Shown piece by piece: positions 24,960-34,874 of a stretch of DNA of 48,741 nucleotides (positions are counted from its first letter, which is position 1; each line of letters begins with the position of its first letter). A model generated the notes under the pieces. The model saw only the letters and a program-made list of their open reading frames with translations. It was not told the DNA's origin and did no database searches. Made by a program: the position numbers and the translations under genes. The stretch comes from JANXVV01 sp038230975 (lineage in GTDB: Bacteria > Planctomycetota > Phycisphaerae > Tepidisphaerales > Tepidisphaeraceae): contig JBBRMF010000004.1 in the NCBI GenBank assembly GCA_038230975.1, positions 1 to 48,741 of the forward strand, read 5' to 3'.

Positions 24960-26690
24960 TCATCGGGCCGGGCCGTGGGTTTTGGAGGCATCGGCCATGG
25001 CGGCGTTGTCGACGGGGAGGCGAATCGTGAAGATGGTTCCATCCGCCGGGGAACTCTTGACGCTGATGGAGCCTTCGTGTTCTTGAACGATCTTGCGCGC
25101 GACAGCCAAACCTAAACCGGTGCCGCGATTGCCTTTGGTGGAGTGGAATAGCTCGAAGAGATGGCTGGCCATGGTGGGGGGGATGCCTGTGCCGTTGTCG
25201 ATGACTTCGATGATGGATGTTTGATGTTCGGCTTCGTAGCGGCAGACGATTCGGATCAAACCACGGCCGGGTTCGACGGCATCGAGCGCGTTGCTCAGCA
25301 AATTCATGATCACCTGATGCATGCCATCCGGATCGAGCGGAATGGCCGGGTGATCGGGGTCGACATCGGCCAGCACCATCGCGGCTTTGGCACCGGCGGC
25401 GGAGGCGGTCAGCTCAACGCATTCGGCGATCAGGCGATTGGGATTCACCAACTGCAACAGCGGTTCGCGCTCTTTGCTGTAGGCGAGAAGGTTCATCGTC
25501 AGGTTGTAAATCTTGTCGAGGTTGCGGTCGACCACGCGCCAACCCTTGGTGGATTGAAGCAGATTGTTGGCTTTGAGGCCCATTTCAACCACATCCGCAC
25601 CGCCGCGCAATGCTTGAAGAATGTTCTTGATGGAGTGAGAGAGCGCGGCGGTTGTTTCACCGATGGCGGCCATTCGCTCGGCTTGCAACTGGGCTTTATA
25701 GAGTTTGGTGTTTTGAATCGCCAAACCGGTTTGCGATCCGATGGCGGTCAGCAATCGAAGTTGATCGGTGGAATACGTGTAATTTTTCACCGAACTGTCG
25801 ATGTAGATTACTCCGATGATTTCGTCGCCTTCCCGTTCACCTCGGCCGCTCAGTTTTTTGGCCTTAATCGGCACGCATAGCGCCGAGCGAATCCCCAGGT
25901 TGTGGATGCTTTTGCCTTTGCTAAACCGTCGGTCGGCCATCGCGTTGCTCGACAAAACGCCTTCGCCGTTGGTCAACACGTGGTTGATGATGGTGCGGGA
26001 GGCGTGAATTTTCTCGGGCTGAGAAATGCGCGAACCCTGCGGATCTTTGTTGGCATCTTTGTCATGTTTTTCACTGTTTTCATCGCGGGCGCGGACGACT
26101 TTGGGAATCAGTTGTTCGCGCTGCGAGTCGAGCATCAGCACCATGCCTTTGTCGGCCTTGACGTGCTCGAAAATCAAATCCATCACCACTTCCAGCACTT
26201 GATCTTCGTCGAACGCACTGCCCAGCGATGCAGAAAGCTCGTACAGAATTTTCAAGTTTGCGACTGCGGCGGCGGCGGGCTCGGGGACAGCCAGCACCAT
26301 TGAATCGTCATTGCTGGCGACGGTGTGCATGATGGATGAATCCATCCCGCTCTCTTCACCGGCGAGATTGACATTTTTACCCGCCGCCCGCGAGACACCG
26401 AACTGCGCTCCGAATACCAGAAGGGTTCGCCCGACGCGGATCTGATCGCCGGCTTTTAGCTGCACGTTGCGGAGGACGCGCGTGCCGTTGACGTAGGTGC
26501 CGTTGGCGCTGGCCATGTCCTTGAGAATCCAAGTCCCCTCTTCAGAGGGAATGAGTTCGGCATGGCGACGGCTGACGGTGTTGTCGGTAATCGGCAACTG
26601 CCGACTGTCGCGGCCGACAAGCGTTTGCTCATCGGGAACCTCGAAACGCCGGCCTTTATCTGGACCTTGTAAAACCAAAAGTGTAAGCAC
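24960..26690 (-). CDS. Soluble FHA-GAF sensor histidine kinase
   Basis: 576 aa from GTG 26690. The FHA domain spans about residues 20-95 (VGRDSRQLPI, SRRHAEL, SANGTYVNG). A GAF domain covers about 150-335 (DEDQVLEVVMDLIFEHVKADKGM, SALCVPIKA, IGVIYIDS). The H-box is ALSHSIKNILQALRGG near residue 349 and the HATPase carries N-box HQVIMNLLSNALDAVE, G1 DNGTGIP and G2 GTGLGLAV. There is no membrane span, so it senses a cytoplasmic signal, perhaps a phosphoprotein through FHA and a small molecule through GAF. No response regulator is adjacent. It is divergent from the Anbu gene, with 76 nt between the starts. Confidence 0.93.
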   Translation of the reverse strand: MLTLLVLQGPDKGRRFEVPDEQTLVGRDSRQLPITDNTVSRRHAELIPSEEGTWILKDMASANGTYVNGTRVLRNVQLKAGDQIRVGRTLLVFGAQFGVSRAAGKNVNLAGEESGMDSSIMHTVASNDDSMVLAVPEPAAAAVANLKILYELSASLGSAFDEDQVLEVVMDLIFEHVKADKGMVLMLDSQREQLIPKVVRARDENSEKHDKDANKDPQGSRISQPEKIHASRTIINHVLTNGEGVLSSNAMADRRFSKGKSIHNLGIRSALCVPIKAKKLSGRGEREGDEIIGVIYIDSSVKNYTYSTDQLRLLTAIGSQTGLAIQNTKLYKAQLQAERMAAIGETTAALSHSIKNILQALRGGADVVEMGLKANNLLQSTKGWRVVDRNLDKIYNLTMNLLAYSKEREPLLQLVNPNRLIAECVELTASAAGAKAAMVLADVDPDHPAIPLDPDGMHQVIMNLLSNALDAVEPGRGLIRIVCRYEAEHQTSIIEVIDNGTGIPPTMASHLFELFHSTKGNRGTGLGLAVARKIVQEHEGSISVKSSPADGTIFTIRLPVDNAAMADASKTHGPAR

Positions 26691-26766
26691 GATGCAAGAT
26701 TAACCTATCGCGGCAATTTGCGTAATCCCTTCCTAAAAACATCTCGCGGAGTACACTGATCTCACA

Positions 26767-27537
26767 ATGACTTACTGCCTCGGAATCGTTACGAAACATG
26801 GGTTGGTGATGGCCTCGGACTCGCGGACTAACGCGGGAACGGATCAGGCGAGCGTCTGCCGCAAGATGTTCACTTTTGAAATCCCAGGTAGACGCGCGCT
26901 GGTGTTGTTGACCAGTGGCAGCTTGTCGTTGTCCCAATCGGTTCTGAGCCTGTTACAAGCGGATTTCGACAGAGGGGAAGGGCTTGCGCGTGTCGACTCG
27001 ATGTACGAAGCCGCCCGCGCGATCGGCACACAGGTTCGCAAAGTGCGCGAGGTGGACTGCGATCCTTTGGAAAAAGACGGCTACCATTTCAACGTCCATT
27101 TTCTGCTCGGTGGGCAGATCGGGAACGAGGCTCCACAACTTTACATGATTTACCCGCAGGGGAATCCGCTGAGAGCCGCCGAAGAATCCCCTTACCTGCA
27201 GATTGGCGAGACGAAATATGGTCGGCCGATTCTCGATCGCGGTATCAAGTTCGATACCACCTCGCTTGAGGAAGCGGCGAAGTACGCGCTCATTTCGATC
27301 GACTCCACCATGCGATCCAATGTCACGGTGGGTCCGCCGATCGACATTGTCGCCTATCACGCCGATGAATTGCGGATCACCCGGCGGCGTCGGCTAGCGG
27401 AAAATGATCCGCATCTGGTGCAAACGCGCAGACAATGGGAACAAGTGTTACGCCGCGCGATCCACGAGATGCCGTTGGTTGCGTTTGACGAGGATTCTTC
27501 ATCACTGGAGAAGGCGGAAGTGCGATCGTCGTCTTAG
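26767..27537 (+). CDS. Anbu / proteasome-type protease (Ntn-hydrolase)
   Basis: 256 aa, beginning MTYCLGIV. Removal of Met exposes the catalytic Thr. The family signature SDSRTNAGTD follows with Asp at mature position 17, and RKMF supplies the active-site Lys near 32. KFDTTSLEEAAKYALISIDSTM and VGPPIDI near the C-terminal third are also typical of Anbu (COG3484). Anbu usually sits with an alpha-E protein, a transglutaminase-like protein and a circularly permuted ATP-grasp gene; none is here. Instead it is divergent from an FHA-GAF kinase. Length and active-site residues look normal. Confidence 0.9.
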   Translation: MTYCLGIVTKHGLVMASDSRTNAGTDQASVCRKMFTFEIPGRRALVLLTSGSLSLSQSVLSLLQADFDRGEGLARVDSMYEAARAIGTQVRKVREVDCDPLEKDGYHFNVHFLLGGQIGNEAPQLYMIYPQGNPLRAAEESPYLQIGETKYGRPILDRGIKFDTTSLEEAAKYALISIDSTMRSNVTVGPPIDIVAYHADELRITRRRRLAENDPHLVQTRRQWEQVLRRAIHEMPLVAFDEDSSSLEKAEVRSSS

Positions 27538-27594
27538 GTTTATTTTCACGAATGGGGGCTTGGCTTTTCGTCCGCGCTCAATCCAAGAAAAAAT

Positions 27595-27618
27595 GCACGG
27601 GCGAGACGCCCATGCCAC
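27595..27618. repeat. Single arm of CACGGGCGAGACGCCC repeat
   Basis: 24 bases (GCACGGGCGAGACGCCC then ATGCCAC) identical to 34789-34812, where it forms one arm of a palindrome. Here it lies in the 224-nt leader upstream of the DUF1549 gene. The opposite arm is not recognisable. Confidence 0.75.
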
Positions 27619-27761
27619 CTGCCAGACTCAAAAAAATAACCTTAAAATACGATGCAGCGCCAGCGGTTGAGCAGGGTATTATCAGCAGCGGGTTCGAGCT
27701 CGGCTTGCGGACCCTTGTCGCCATGGAGGCGAGCACTTCGGCGAAAAGGAAAAAGCATACG

Positions 27762-30281
27762 ATGTCGAATCGCTTTCAACGCTTGTCCTCTTTTGTGGCT
27801 GCCTTTACGGTAGTGATGGGCATGTTTGCCGTTAACGCGCTGGCCAAGCGGGCTGAAACCGGTGAAGCGCTTCCACCCAAGCCGGCCGCCACGGCGATTG
27901 AATCACTTCAACTTGAACCTTCGTCCCTTTCGCTCTCCGATGGTCGTGATGGCCGTCAGGTTCTTGTATGGGGTGTGACGAAAGACGGGCAAAAGATCGA
28001 CCTGAGCGACGAGGCAACCTACAAAGTTGATGCTGCGTTTATTTCCGTGGCGGACGGTCGTTATCTCAACCCGCTTCGGGCAGGGAAGACGAATGTCACT
28101 GTTTCGGCTGCCGGTAAAACTTCGGATCTGCCGGTGGAAGTTCTCAGTGTGAACCGTCCTGAAATGCGATTCGCGAAGGATGTCATGCCTATCCTCGCAA
28201 GCGTGGGTTGCAACGCCGGCACTTGTCATGGCTCGGCGAAAGGCAAGAACGGATTCAAACTTTCATTGCGTGGCTACGATTCGGACAATGATTACAACGC
28301 GCTGGTCACCGATTTGCTCGGCCGCCGTATTGATAAAGTGCGACCCGAGCGCAGTCTGATGCTGCTCAAGCCTGCGGGTGTTGTGCCGCATGAGGGCGGG
28401 AAAGCTTTGTCTATTGGATCGCGTCAGTATGAAGCAATCGTTCAGTGGATTCGCGAGGGAGTTCACGAAGAGCCGGATCTCGCCACGGCACGGCCCAATC
28501 AATTGGATGTGCTACCATCCCATGTCGATCTAGATTTGCCGGGACGATCGCAGCGCCTTGTCGTCATCGCCAAATATCCGGATGGAACCAGTCGTGATGT
28601 AACGCGCGATGCGGTGATCACTTCGAGCAAGGATGAAGTCGCCAAGGTCGCCGGCCCCGTCTTAACAGGTATTCGCCGGGGTGAGGCTGCGGTATTGGTT
28701 CGCTACGAGGGGAATTATGCGGCGGTCAATGTTTCGGTGATGGGAGATCGCGCGGGTTTTGCCTGGTCGCCGCAGGTTGAGTACAACTTCATCGACAAGC
28801 ATGTGAATGCGAAACTGCTGAAGCGCAAGACGCTGCCGGCGGAGGAATGCACAGATGCGGAGTTTGTTCGCCGTGTGTATGTCGACGTGACGGGATTGAT
28901 TCCGACTTCGGCCCAGGCGCGCGCGTTTCTGGAGGACACCACTTCAAGTCGACAGAAGCGGGAATCGTTGGCGGCGAAATTAATCGGCGGCAAAGAGTAC
29001 GTCGACAATTGGTCGAACAAATGGGCCGACTTGCTCCAGTGCAATACGAAGGCGCTGGGTCCGGAAGCGGTTTGGGCATTTCGAGAATGGATTCGAGAAG
29101 AGATCGCGCAGAACAAGCCATACGATCAATTTGTTTATGAAATAGTCACCGCGCAGGGGAGCAGCCTGACGCACCCGGCGGTCAACTTTTACCGGGCACT
29201 CCGAGACAAAGATGACAACGGTAAGGCGACTCCGAACAAAATGGGCGAGGACATCACCCAGACATTTCTAGGCGTGCGGTTTAATTGCAACAAGTGCCAT
29301 GACCACCCGTTTGAGCGATGGACGCAGAAGCAGTATTACGAATTTGGCGCGTTTTTCGCACGGGTAAATTTCAAGGCCGGGTCGCACACGGGTGAAGAGA
29401 TCGTCTTTGCGGATTATCGCGGCGGTGAAAACCTGCAACCTAAAACGCTGGCGATTGCCGCGCCGCATGTTCCGTACGGCAAGCAGCCCGATGTCGATTC
29501 GGCTCACCACCGGCAGGAAGCCTTCGGCCGTTGGCTTACCGCGAAGGAAAACCCGCTGTTCGCGCGATCCTTCGTCAACCGCACCTGGAGCTACTACTTC
29601 GGCATTGGGATTATCGATCCTGCCGATGATATCCGAGCCAGCAACCCGCCGAGCAATCCGGAATTGCTCGATGCTTTGACGGCAGATTTCATCCAGAGTG
29701 GGTTCGATGTTCAGCATTTGATGAAGACGATTGTGACCAGCCGCACGTATCAATCGTCGGTCAAGACGAACCGCTGGAATGAAGACGACAAGCTGAACTT
29801 CAGCCATTTTCTGCCGCGGCGTTTGTCTGCGGAGCAAGTGATGGATTGCGTGGCCATTGCCACTGGTACAAGGCCGCGCGTGGCTGGGCTGCCCGATGGA
29901 ATGCGAAGCATCTATCTGGCCGATGGGCTGGCGGATGCGAATGATTTCCTGAAACTGTTCGGCCGACCCAAACGCGAGACTGCCTGCGAATGTGAACGAT
30001 CGAGCAACCTGAGTCTTGCCCACGCGTTGAGCCTTGTGAATGGCCCGATCATCAGCGAAGCCGTTTCCGATCCGGGCAACAACATCGCCACGCTGCTCAC
30101 GAAATTCAAGGACAATCGCAAAGTGATCGAGGAGCTTTACCTCAGTATTTTGGGCCGATTGCCCACTGACAATGAAGTGCAGAATTCCGGCCTTGGCGGT
30201 GACCCCGCACGGCGACTGGAAGAGACACAGGATCTGGCTTGGGCGCTGTTGAACGGCCCGGCGTTCTTGTTCAATCGGTAA
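27762..30281 (+). CDS. DUF1549/DUF1553 (PSCyt2/PSD1) planctomycete protein with Ig-like domain
   Basis: 839 aa from ATG 27762 with AAAAGGA about 11 nt upstream; the open frame begins at 27552, but that part covers a repeat arm. Signal-like segment FVAAFTVVMGMFAVNALA, then a Big2-like Ig region (about 50-140) and a CNAGTCHGSAKGKNGFKLSLRGYD motif near residue 155. DUF1549 has YVDVTGLIPT and FNCNKCHDHPFERWTQ (CxxCH). DUF1553 has FARSFVNRTWSYYFG and ADFIQSGFDVQHLMKTIV. This family is almost a planctomycete hallmark and is thought to act on the cell surface in polysaccharide use; the biochemistry is unsettled. Confidence 0.93.
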   Translation: MSNRFQRLSSFVAAFTVVMGMFAVNALAKRAETGEALPPKPAATAIESLQLEPSSLSLSDGRDGRQVLVWGVTKDGQKIDLSDEATYKVDAAFISVADGRYLNPLRAGKTNVTVSAAGKTSDLPVEVLSVNRPEMRFAKDVMPILASVGCNAGTCHGSAKGKNGFKLSLRGYDSDNDYNALVTDLLGRRIDKVRPERSLMLLKPAGVVPHEGGKALSIGSRQYEAIVQWIREGVHEEPDLATARPNQLDVLPSHVDLDLPGRSQRLVVIAKYPDGTSRDVTRDAVITSSKDEVAKVAGPVLTGIRRGEAAVLVRYEGNYAAVNVSVMGDRAGFAWSPQVEYNFIDKHVNAKLLKRKTLPAEECTDAEFVRRVYVDVTGLIPTSAQARAFLEDTTSSRQKRESLAAKLIGGKEYVDNWSNKWADLLQCNTKALGPEAVWAFREWIREEIAQNKPYDQFVYEIVTAQGSSLTHPAVNFYRALRDKDDNGKATPNKMGEDITQTFLGVRFNCNKCHDHPFERWTQKQYYEFGAFFARVNFKAGSHTGEEIVFADYRGGENLQPKTLAIAAPHVPYGKQPDVDSAHHRQEAFGRWLTAKENPLFARSFVNRTWSYYFGIGIIDPADDIRASNPPSNPELLDALTADFIQSGFDVQHLMKTIVTSRTYQSSVKTNRWNEDDKLNFSHFLPRRLSAEQVMDCVAIATGTRPRVAGLPDGMRSIYLADGLADANDFLKLFGRPKRETACECERSSNLSLAHALSLVNGPIISEAVSDPGNNIATLLTKFKDNRKVIEELYLSILGRLPTDNEVQNSGLGGDPARRLEETQDLAWALLNGPAFLFNR

Positions 30282-30327
30282 TGTTCGAGCCGAGAGTCGG
30301 TAACGGATTCACGACGGAGCGAAAACT

Positions 30328-31773
30328 ATGCTTTCCATTCCTGGTCGATCGGGTGCAACGTGCGACGGAATCAGTCGCCGCGAGATTTTGCGCGTCGGAG
30401 GAGCGGGCCTTCTGGGAGTCAGCCTCTCGCGATTGCTCGCGGTTGAATCCGTCGCGAGCGCGGCTTCCACCGCGGCGCAACTCGGCGGTTTTGGTCGCGC
30501 AAAAAACTTCATCTTCGTCTTCCTTCAAGGCGGCCCAAGCCACCTGGATATTTGGGACCCAAAGCCGGATGCGCCTGAAAATATTCGAGGCCAATTCAAG
30601 GCGATTCCGACCAAGATCAAGGGTGAATATGTCAGCGAGGTCATGCCGAATCTCGCCAAAATCCTGGACAAAACGACGCTCATTCGCTCCGTGAGTTACA
30701 CTCCCGCCGGCCTCTTCAATCACACCGCCGCGATCTACCAAATGATGACCGGGTACACCCCCGATAAGGTGTCGCCTTCGGGACAGTTGGAACCCCCGAA
30801 TCGCAGTGACTATCCGTGTCTTGGGGCCCAGTTGTCGCGCATCAAACCGCCGGTCGGACCGATGTTGCCGTTCGTCATGCTGCCCCGACCTTTGCAGGAA
30901 TCAGGCGTGATCGGCAAAGGTGGGAGCGCTGGTTTCCTCGGTGCGGCGGCCGACCCTTACTATCTCTTTCAAGACCCGGCCAAGGAGATGAACATCAGTG
31001 ATCTGGCTCTGCGTCAGGGTATCACCGCCGCGCGCATGTCGCGCCGGGCGACGCTGCTGGAGAAGGTCAACGCACAGATGCCCGAGATCGAAAAAGCGGT
31101 TTCCGAACACGCGCTGAATGACTACGACAAGAAAGCGCTTGAACTGGTGATTTCCGGGCGCGCTCGAAAAGCCTTTGATCTCACTGAAGAAAAGAAAGAG
31201 ACGCGCGAGAAGTACGGCATGCACACGTTCGGCCAATCGTGTTTGCTTGCAAGACGACTGATCGAAGCCGGCACGCGGGTGGTCCAGGTGAATTGGCCTG
31301 CCGTCGCCAATGGCAATCCCACGGTGGACGCGTTCGACACCCATGCCGCCAACTTCGCGCCGCTGAGAGATTTGCACTGCCCGAAACTTGATTCTGCGCT
31401 ACCCGCATTGATTGAAGATCTGGATCAACGGGGACTTCTGAACGACACGATTGTGCTGGCGATTGGTGAATTTGGTCGCAGCCCCAAACTGGGCGTCAGC
31501 ACCAGCGGTAATTCCAACGGGCCCGATGGCCGCGACCATTGGCCGTACTGTTACACCGCTCTGATGGCCGGCGGTGGAATCGGGCGCGGGGTCGTTTACG
31601 GAAAGAGCGATGCCACCGGTTCCAGCCCGGCGGATGATCCGGTTCACCCGACGCAATTGCTGGCGACCGTCTATCATGCGATGGGGATCGATCCGCATTC
31701 GCTCGTCCACAATCACCTGGGCCAGCCACGCGAGTTGGTGCAGGCTGAACCGGTCATCAAGCTGTTTGGTTAA
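30328..31773 (+). CDS. DUF1501 domain protein (sulfatase-like), Tat-type signal
   Basis: 481 aa, 46 nt after the DUF1549 gene. The N-terminus has SRREILRVGGAGLLGVSLSR, a twin-arginine-like signal. The DUF1501 pattern follows: NFIFVFLQGGPSHLDIWDPK, GEYVSEVMPNLAK, TFGQSCLLARRLIEAGTRVV and ELVQAEPVIKLF. DUF1501 proteins belong to the alkaline-phosphatase/sulfatase-like superfamily and are nearly always encoded next to DUF1549/DUF1553 in planctomycetes. Only 4 nt separate it from the next gene. Confidence 0.93.
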   Translation: MLSIPGRSGATCDGISRREILRVGGAGLLGVSLSRLLAVESVASAASTAAQLGGFGRAKNFIFVFLQGGPSHLDIWDPKPDAPENIRGQFKAIPTKIKGEYVSEVMPNLAKILDKTTLIRSVSYTPAGLFNHTAAIYQMMTGYTPDKVSPSGQLEPPNRSDYPCLGAQLSRIKPPVGPMLPFVMLPRPLQESGVIGKGGSAGFLGAAADPYYLFQDPAKEMNISDLALRQGITAARMSRRATLLEKVNAQMPEIEKAVSEHALNDYDKKALELVISGRARKAFDLTEEKKETREKYGMHTFGQSCLLARRLIEAGTRVVQVNWPAVANGNPTVDAFDTHAANFAPLRDLHCPKLDSALPALIEDLDQRGLLNDTIVLAIGEFGRSPKLGVSTSGNSNGPDGRDHWPYCYTALMAGGGIGRGVVYGKSDATGSSPADDPVHPTQLLATVYHAMGIDPHSLVHNHLGQPRELVQAEPVIKLFG

Positions 31774-31777
31774 GTTC

Positions 31778-34690
31778 ATGAGATTCAATTCAATCGCCCC
31801 GAATGCTGGAATGAAGCTGCTGTTCGTCATCGCGCTTTTCACAGGCGCGATCTCGGCTGCTGCGCAACCCGTTCCTCAGTTGACGATCACCGAGCCGTTG
31901 TATCTCAAGCAAGGCTCGACTCGTGAGATCGAACTTTCCGGCAAAAACATTTCGATCGCGCCATCGATTGCGTTGCCGGACGCCAGAGGGGTGACACCGT
32001 CGCTCCTACTTTCAGACAAGCCCGGCGGTCTGCCGCGATTGCGATGCACCGCCGCGCCGGATGCCGCGCTGGGTGATCGCGAACTCCGCATCATTACACC
32101 CATCGGCGTGACGCAACCGCTGAGGGTCACAATCGGTCAGTATCCGCTCGTGGCTGAAATCGAACCCAATAACACCCCCGAGACCGCGCAAGCGATCTCA
32201 TTGCCCGTTTGCATTACGGGAAAAATACACACTGCGGGCGATGCCGATTTTTTTGGTTTTGAAGCGAAGAAAAGCGATCACCTGATTTTCGATATACACG
32301 CCGCGCGCGATGGTTCTCCGCTTCAACCCGTGCTGACGATCCATGATGCATCGGGTCGTGAGTTGGCTCATCGTACGGAGCTTCAATCTGGCGATCAGGT
32401 GCTCCTATTTGATTCGCCCGCCGATGGGAAATATCTGCTGCAAGTCCGCGACATGCAGTATCGGGGCGGCGGTGATTTTTGGTATCGCGTCGAGGCAGGG
32501 GTGTTACCGTTCATAGAATCGCTTGATCCAATGTCGGCCCCGGCCCGTTCAAAAGTAACGATCACCGCCAGGGGTCATAATCTTCAGGGCGGTGAGAAGA
32601 TTACGCTCGATCTTCGCGCAACAGCGCCCGGTCCGATACGAGTTCGCGCCCGTACGCCGCGCGGCGACTCGAACGAAGCACTTTTCATCGTGACCGAATC
32701 TCATCCCACGACGAACCAAGCGGATGTACTCACGCTGCCTGCCGAAATCGAAGGTGTGCTGGAACATGCCAATGATGAACACACGCGGAAATTTCGCGTC
32801 AAGGCACGCCAACAAGTCACGTTTGCCGTCACGGCTCGTGAGATGGGTTCACCTTTGGATGCGCTACTGACCTTGAAGTCCGCCGACGGAAACATCATCG
32901 AACAGTCTAATGGCTCGGCCGAAATTGACGCGCGCATTTCGCGCCAACTGGAGCCGGGTGATTATGTGGTTGCGCTGAGGGATCTCACCTTTGCCGGGGG
33001 AAGCTCTTATGCGTATCGATTGAGCCTCGGTGTCGCGGCTCCTGCCCCGGATTTTTCCGTCCGCTTTATGCCTGATACGCTTCGCCTGCCGCGCGGTGGA
33101 AATGCAAAGCTCTGGTGTGAGGCCAAGCGCGCCAATGGATTCAAGGGCGCGGTTCATCTCACGGTGCAGGGATTGCCGGCGGGAGTAGTTGCCGCCAACA
33201 CGACGATCGAAGAAGGCAGCAGTGGTATCTTCACGCTCTCGGCCAGTCCGGACACGGCTGTCGGAACGTATCCGATTGAAATCGTGGCTGTCGGCCCGGG
33301 CAATCTCCGGCGAATCGGCGGGGCGGAGCTGAACAATCGCGTCGCGCGGCAGGCCTATCTCACGGTCACGGAAGCGGCTCCGATGACCGTGACAGAGATT
33401 GGTGTCTTCAAGCCGGAACTCGTAGACGACTATTTCCGCACGATTGCCGATTTGACCGAAAAGCTGAAAACTTCATCGCCCCAACTCATTAGCGCGCAAG
33501 CGACGTGGGAGCAGGGATTCAAGAACGCCCAAGCCGACTCCCACGGATGGCAGCCTCTCAATCCCGACACCCTGAAATCAACCGGTGGCACACACCTTAC
33601 AAAACAGCCTGATAGTTCGATCCGCGCCGAAGGTGGCGCGGATAAGGACACTTATACTCTGATCGCAAAGACTGACGTGAAGCAGATTGTCGCGATTCGC
33701 CTGGAAGCAATCGCGGATGATACGCTGCCATCGCGCGGTCCCGGCCGAGCACCGAACGGTAATTTCGTCATCAACAAACTCATTGTCACTGCCGCGCCTA
33801 AATCCGAACCTACTAAGTCGCAGGCGATTGTATTCAATCGTGCGATCACGACTTTTGAGCAGGGTGGATTTCCCGCTGGCAGCGCAGTGGGTTTGGGCGT
33901 TGGCGGTGGTTGGGCTATTTCACCGGAGACTGGGAAATCACAAGTTGCAGTGTTTTTCACGACCGTTCCCGTTGGAATTGATGGCGGAACAATTTTAACT
34001 TTCTCCCTCGACCAGCAATTCGGCGGACAGCATGTGCTGGGTCGTTTCCGATTTTCAGTTTCCACTGATCCCAAGGCGACAGCCGATCCCAATGCGCCGA
34101 TGCTTCCAGAGTCGATCCTTTCAACCATCAAAAAGCCCGCTGACCAGCGAAGTGCTGACGAGCAATCGCGCATTGCCGCATATTACCGTTCGATTTCACC
34201 CGAGTTGGCGGTAGATCGCGCGAAATTAGAAATGTTACGTCAATCAATCGGCCCGCAAGCCGAGATGTATCGCCTGGCGTCGCGTGTAAATAGGGTCATG
34301 CCCCATTTAGCCGAAGTGTTGCGGCACGTTCTCGGTTCTCGCACACCGTCTTCACCAACGCTTTTCAACGAAGCGCGCAACCGAACGCTCAATCTGCCGG
34401 TATCCATCGTTCGATCGCCCGGCTTCAACGGGGACATTCAGGTATCGCTGGAAGGTTTTAGCTCCGGTCGCGATCCCGCGACGCGCCAGCCCACATTGAT
34501 TGCCCGCGACCTTGCCGTAACTCCATTGACGATTAAAGGATCGGAATCACTTGGCAAACTGAACGTAAAAATTAATCCCAATAGCGAGATCGGCACGCGG
34601 ATGGTCGTGCTTCGTGCCGAGGCGAAAGTGGGGAATGACACCTGGGTCCAATACGGCCCGGCATTCCCGCTGACGGTCAGAGAAAAATGA
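31778..34690 (+). CDS. Exported PPC-domain protein of the DUF1501 operon
   Basis: 970 aa from ATG 31778 (ATG 31811 also possible). Signal peptide MKLLFVIALFTGAISAAAQ. Pre-peptidase C-terminal-type domains are visible: VAEIEPNNTPETAQAI with GDADFFGFEAKKSDHLIFD near residue 130-200, and a second near 315-420 (EGVLEHANDEHTRKFRVKAR). Beta-rich repeats follow to the end, with no catalytic motif. It starts 4 nt after the DUF1501 stop, so it is part of the same transcript, as in many planctomycetes. It is probably a periplasmic or surface adhesion/binding component. Confidence 0.88.
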   Translation: MRFNSIAPNAGMKLLFVIALFTGAISAAAQPVPQLTITEPLYLKQGSTREIELSGKNISIAPSIALPDARGVTPSLLLSDKPGGLPRLRCTAAPDAALGDRELRIITPIGVTQPLRVTIGQYPLVAEIEPNNTPETAQAISLPVCITGKIHTAGDADFFGFEAKKSDHLIFDIHAARDGSPLQPVLTIHDASGRELAHRTELQSGDQVLLFDSPADGKYLLQVRDMQYRGGGDFWYRVEAGVLPFIESLDPMSAPARSKVTITARGHNLQGGEKITLDLRATAPGPIRVRARTPRGDSNEALFIVTESHPTTNQADVLTLPAEIEGVLEHANDEHTRKFRVKARQQVTFAVTAREMGSPLDALLTLKSADGNIIEQSNGSAEIDARISRQLEPGDYVVALRDLTFAGGSSYAYRLSLGVAAPAPDFSVRFMPDTLRLPRGGNAKLWCEAKRANGFKGAVHLTVQGLPAGVVAANTTIEEGSSGIFTLSASPDTAVGTYPIEIVAVGPGNLRRIGGAELNNRVARQAYLTVTEAAPMTVTEIGVFKPELVDDYFRTIADLTEKLKTSSPQLISAQATWEQGFKNAQADSHGWQPLNPDTLKSTGGTHLTKQPDSSIRAEGGADKDTYTLIAKTDVKQIVAIRLEAIADDTLPSRGPGRAPNGNFVINKLIVTAAPKSEPTKSQAIVFNRAITTFEQGGFPAGSAVGLGVGGGWAISPETGKSQVAVFFTTVPVGIDGGTILTFSLDQQFGGQHVLGRFRFSVSTDPKATADPNAPMLPESILSTIKKPADQRSADEQSRIAAYYRSISPELAVDRAKLEMLRQSIGPQAEMYRLASRVNRVMPHLAEVLRHVLGSRTPSSPTLFNEARNRTLNLPVSIVRSPGFNGDIQVSLEGFSSGRDPATRQPTLIARDLAVTPLTIKGSESLGKLNVKINPNSEIGTRMVVLRAEAKVGNDTWVQYGPAFPLTVREK

Positions 34691-34749
34691 TCGTGAGATT
34701 AGGTGCGGCATTCTTTGTAGGGTCCGCTTTAGAGACTGGGAATTTGCAG

Positions 34750-34812
34750 GTGGCGTTAGCGTCTCGCCCGCGTTTTCTTCAGAAAAAAGCACGGGCGAGA
34801 CGCCCATGCCAC
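34750..34812. repeat. REP-like palindrome (GTCTCGCCCG arms)
   Basis: Left arm 34750-34770 (GTGGCGTTAGCGTCTCGCCC then G) pairs with right arm 34792-34812 (CGGGCGAGACGCCCATGCCA then C), with three mismatches, around a 21-nt loop. It is nested inside a weaker outer pairing (34722-34734 with 34827-34839). Confidence 0.85.
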
Positions 34813-34833
34813 AATTTTTTCCCAAGCTCTTTA

Positions 34834-34873
34834 GCGGACGGAATATTTGTCGGTTAGTAACTATTCCGTCCGC
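34834..34873. repeat. Palindrome GCGGACGGAATA / TATTCCGTCCGC
   Basis: Perfect 12-bp arms with a 16-nt loop. It directly abuts the GTAC-apex pair at 34875 within the repeat cluster that fills the 341-nt gap 34691-35031. Confidence 0.85.
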
Positions 34874-34874
34874 A

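Noticed and set aside
25161..25880. 239-codon open frame on the plus strand
   Set aside because: Antisense to the histidine kinase catalytic region; low-complexity His/Gly/Asp composition typical of a shadow.
29268..30023. 251-codon open frame on the minus strand
   Set aside because: Antisense to the DUF1549/DUF1553 gene; no motif.
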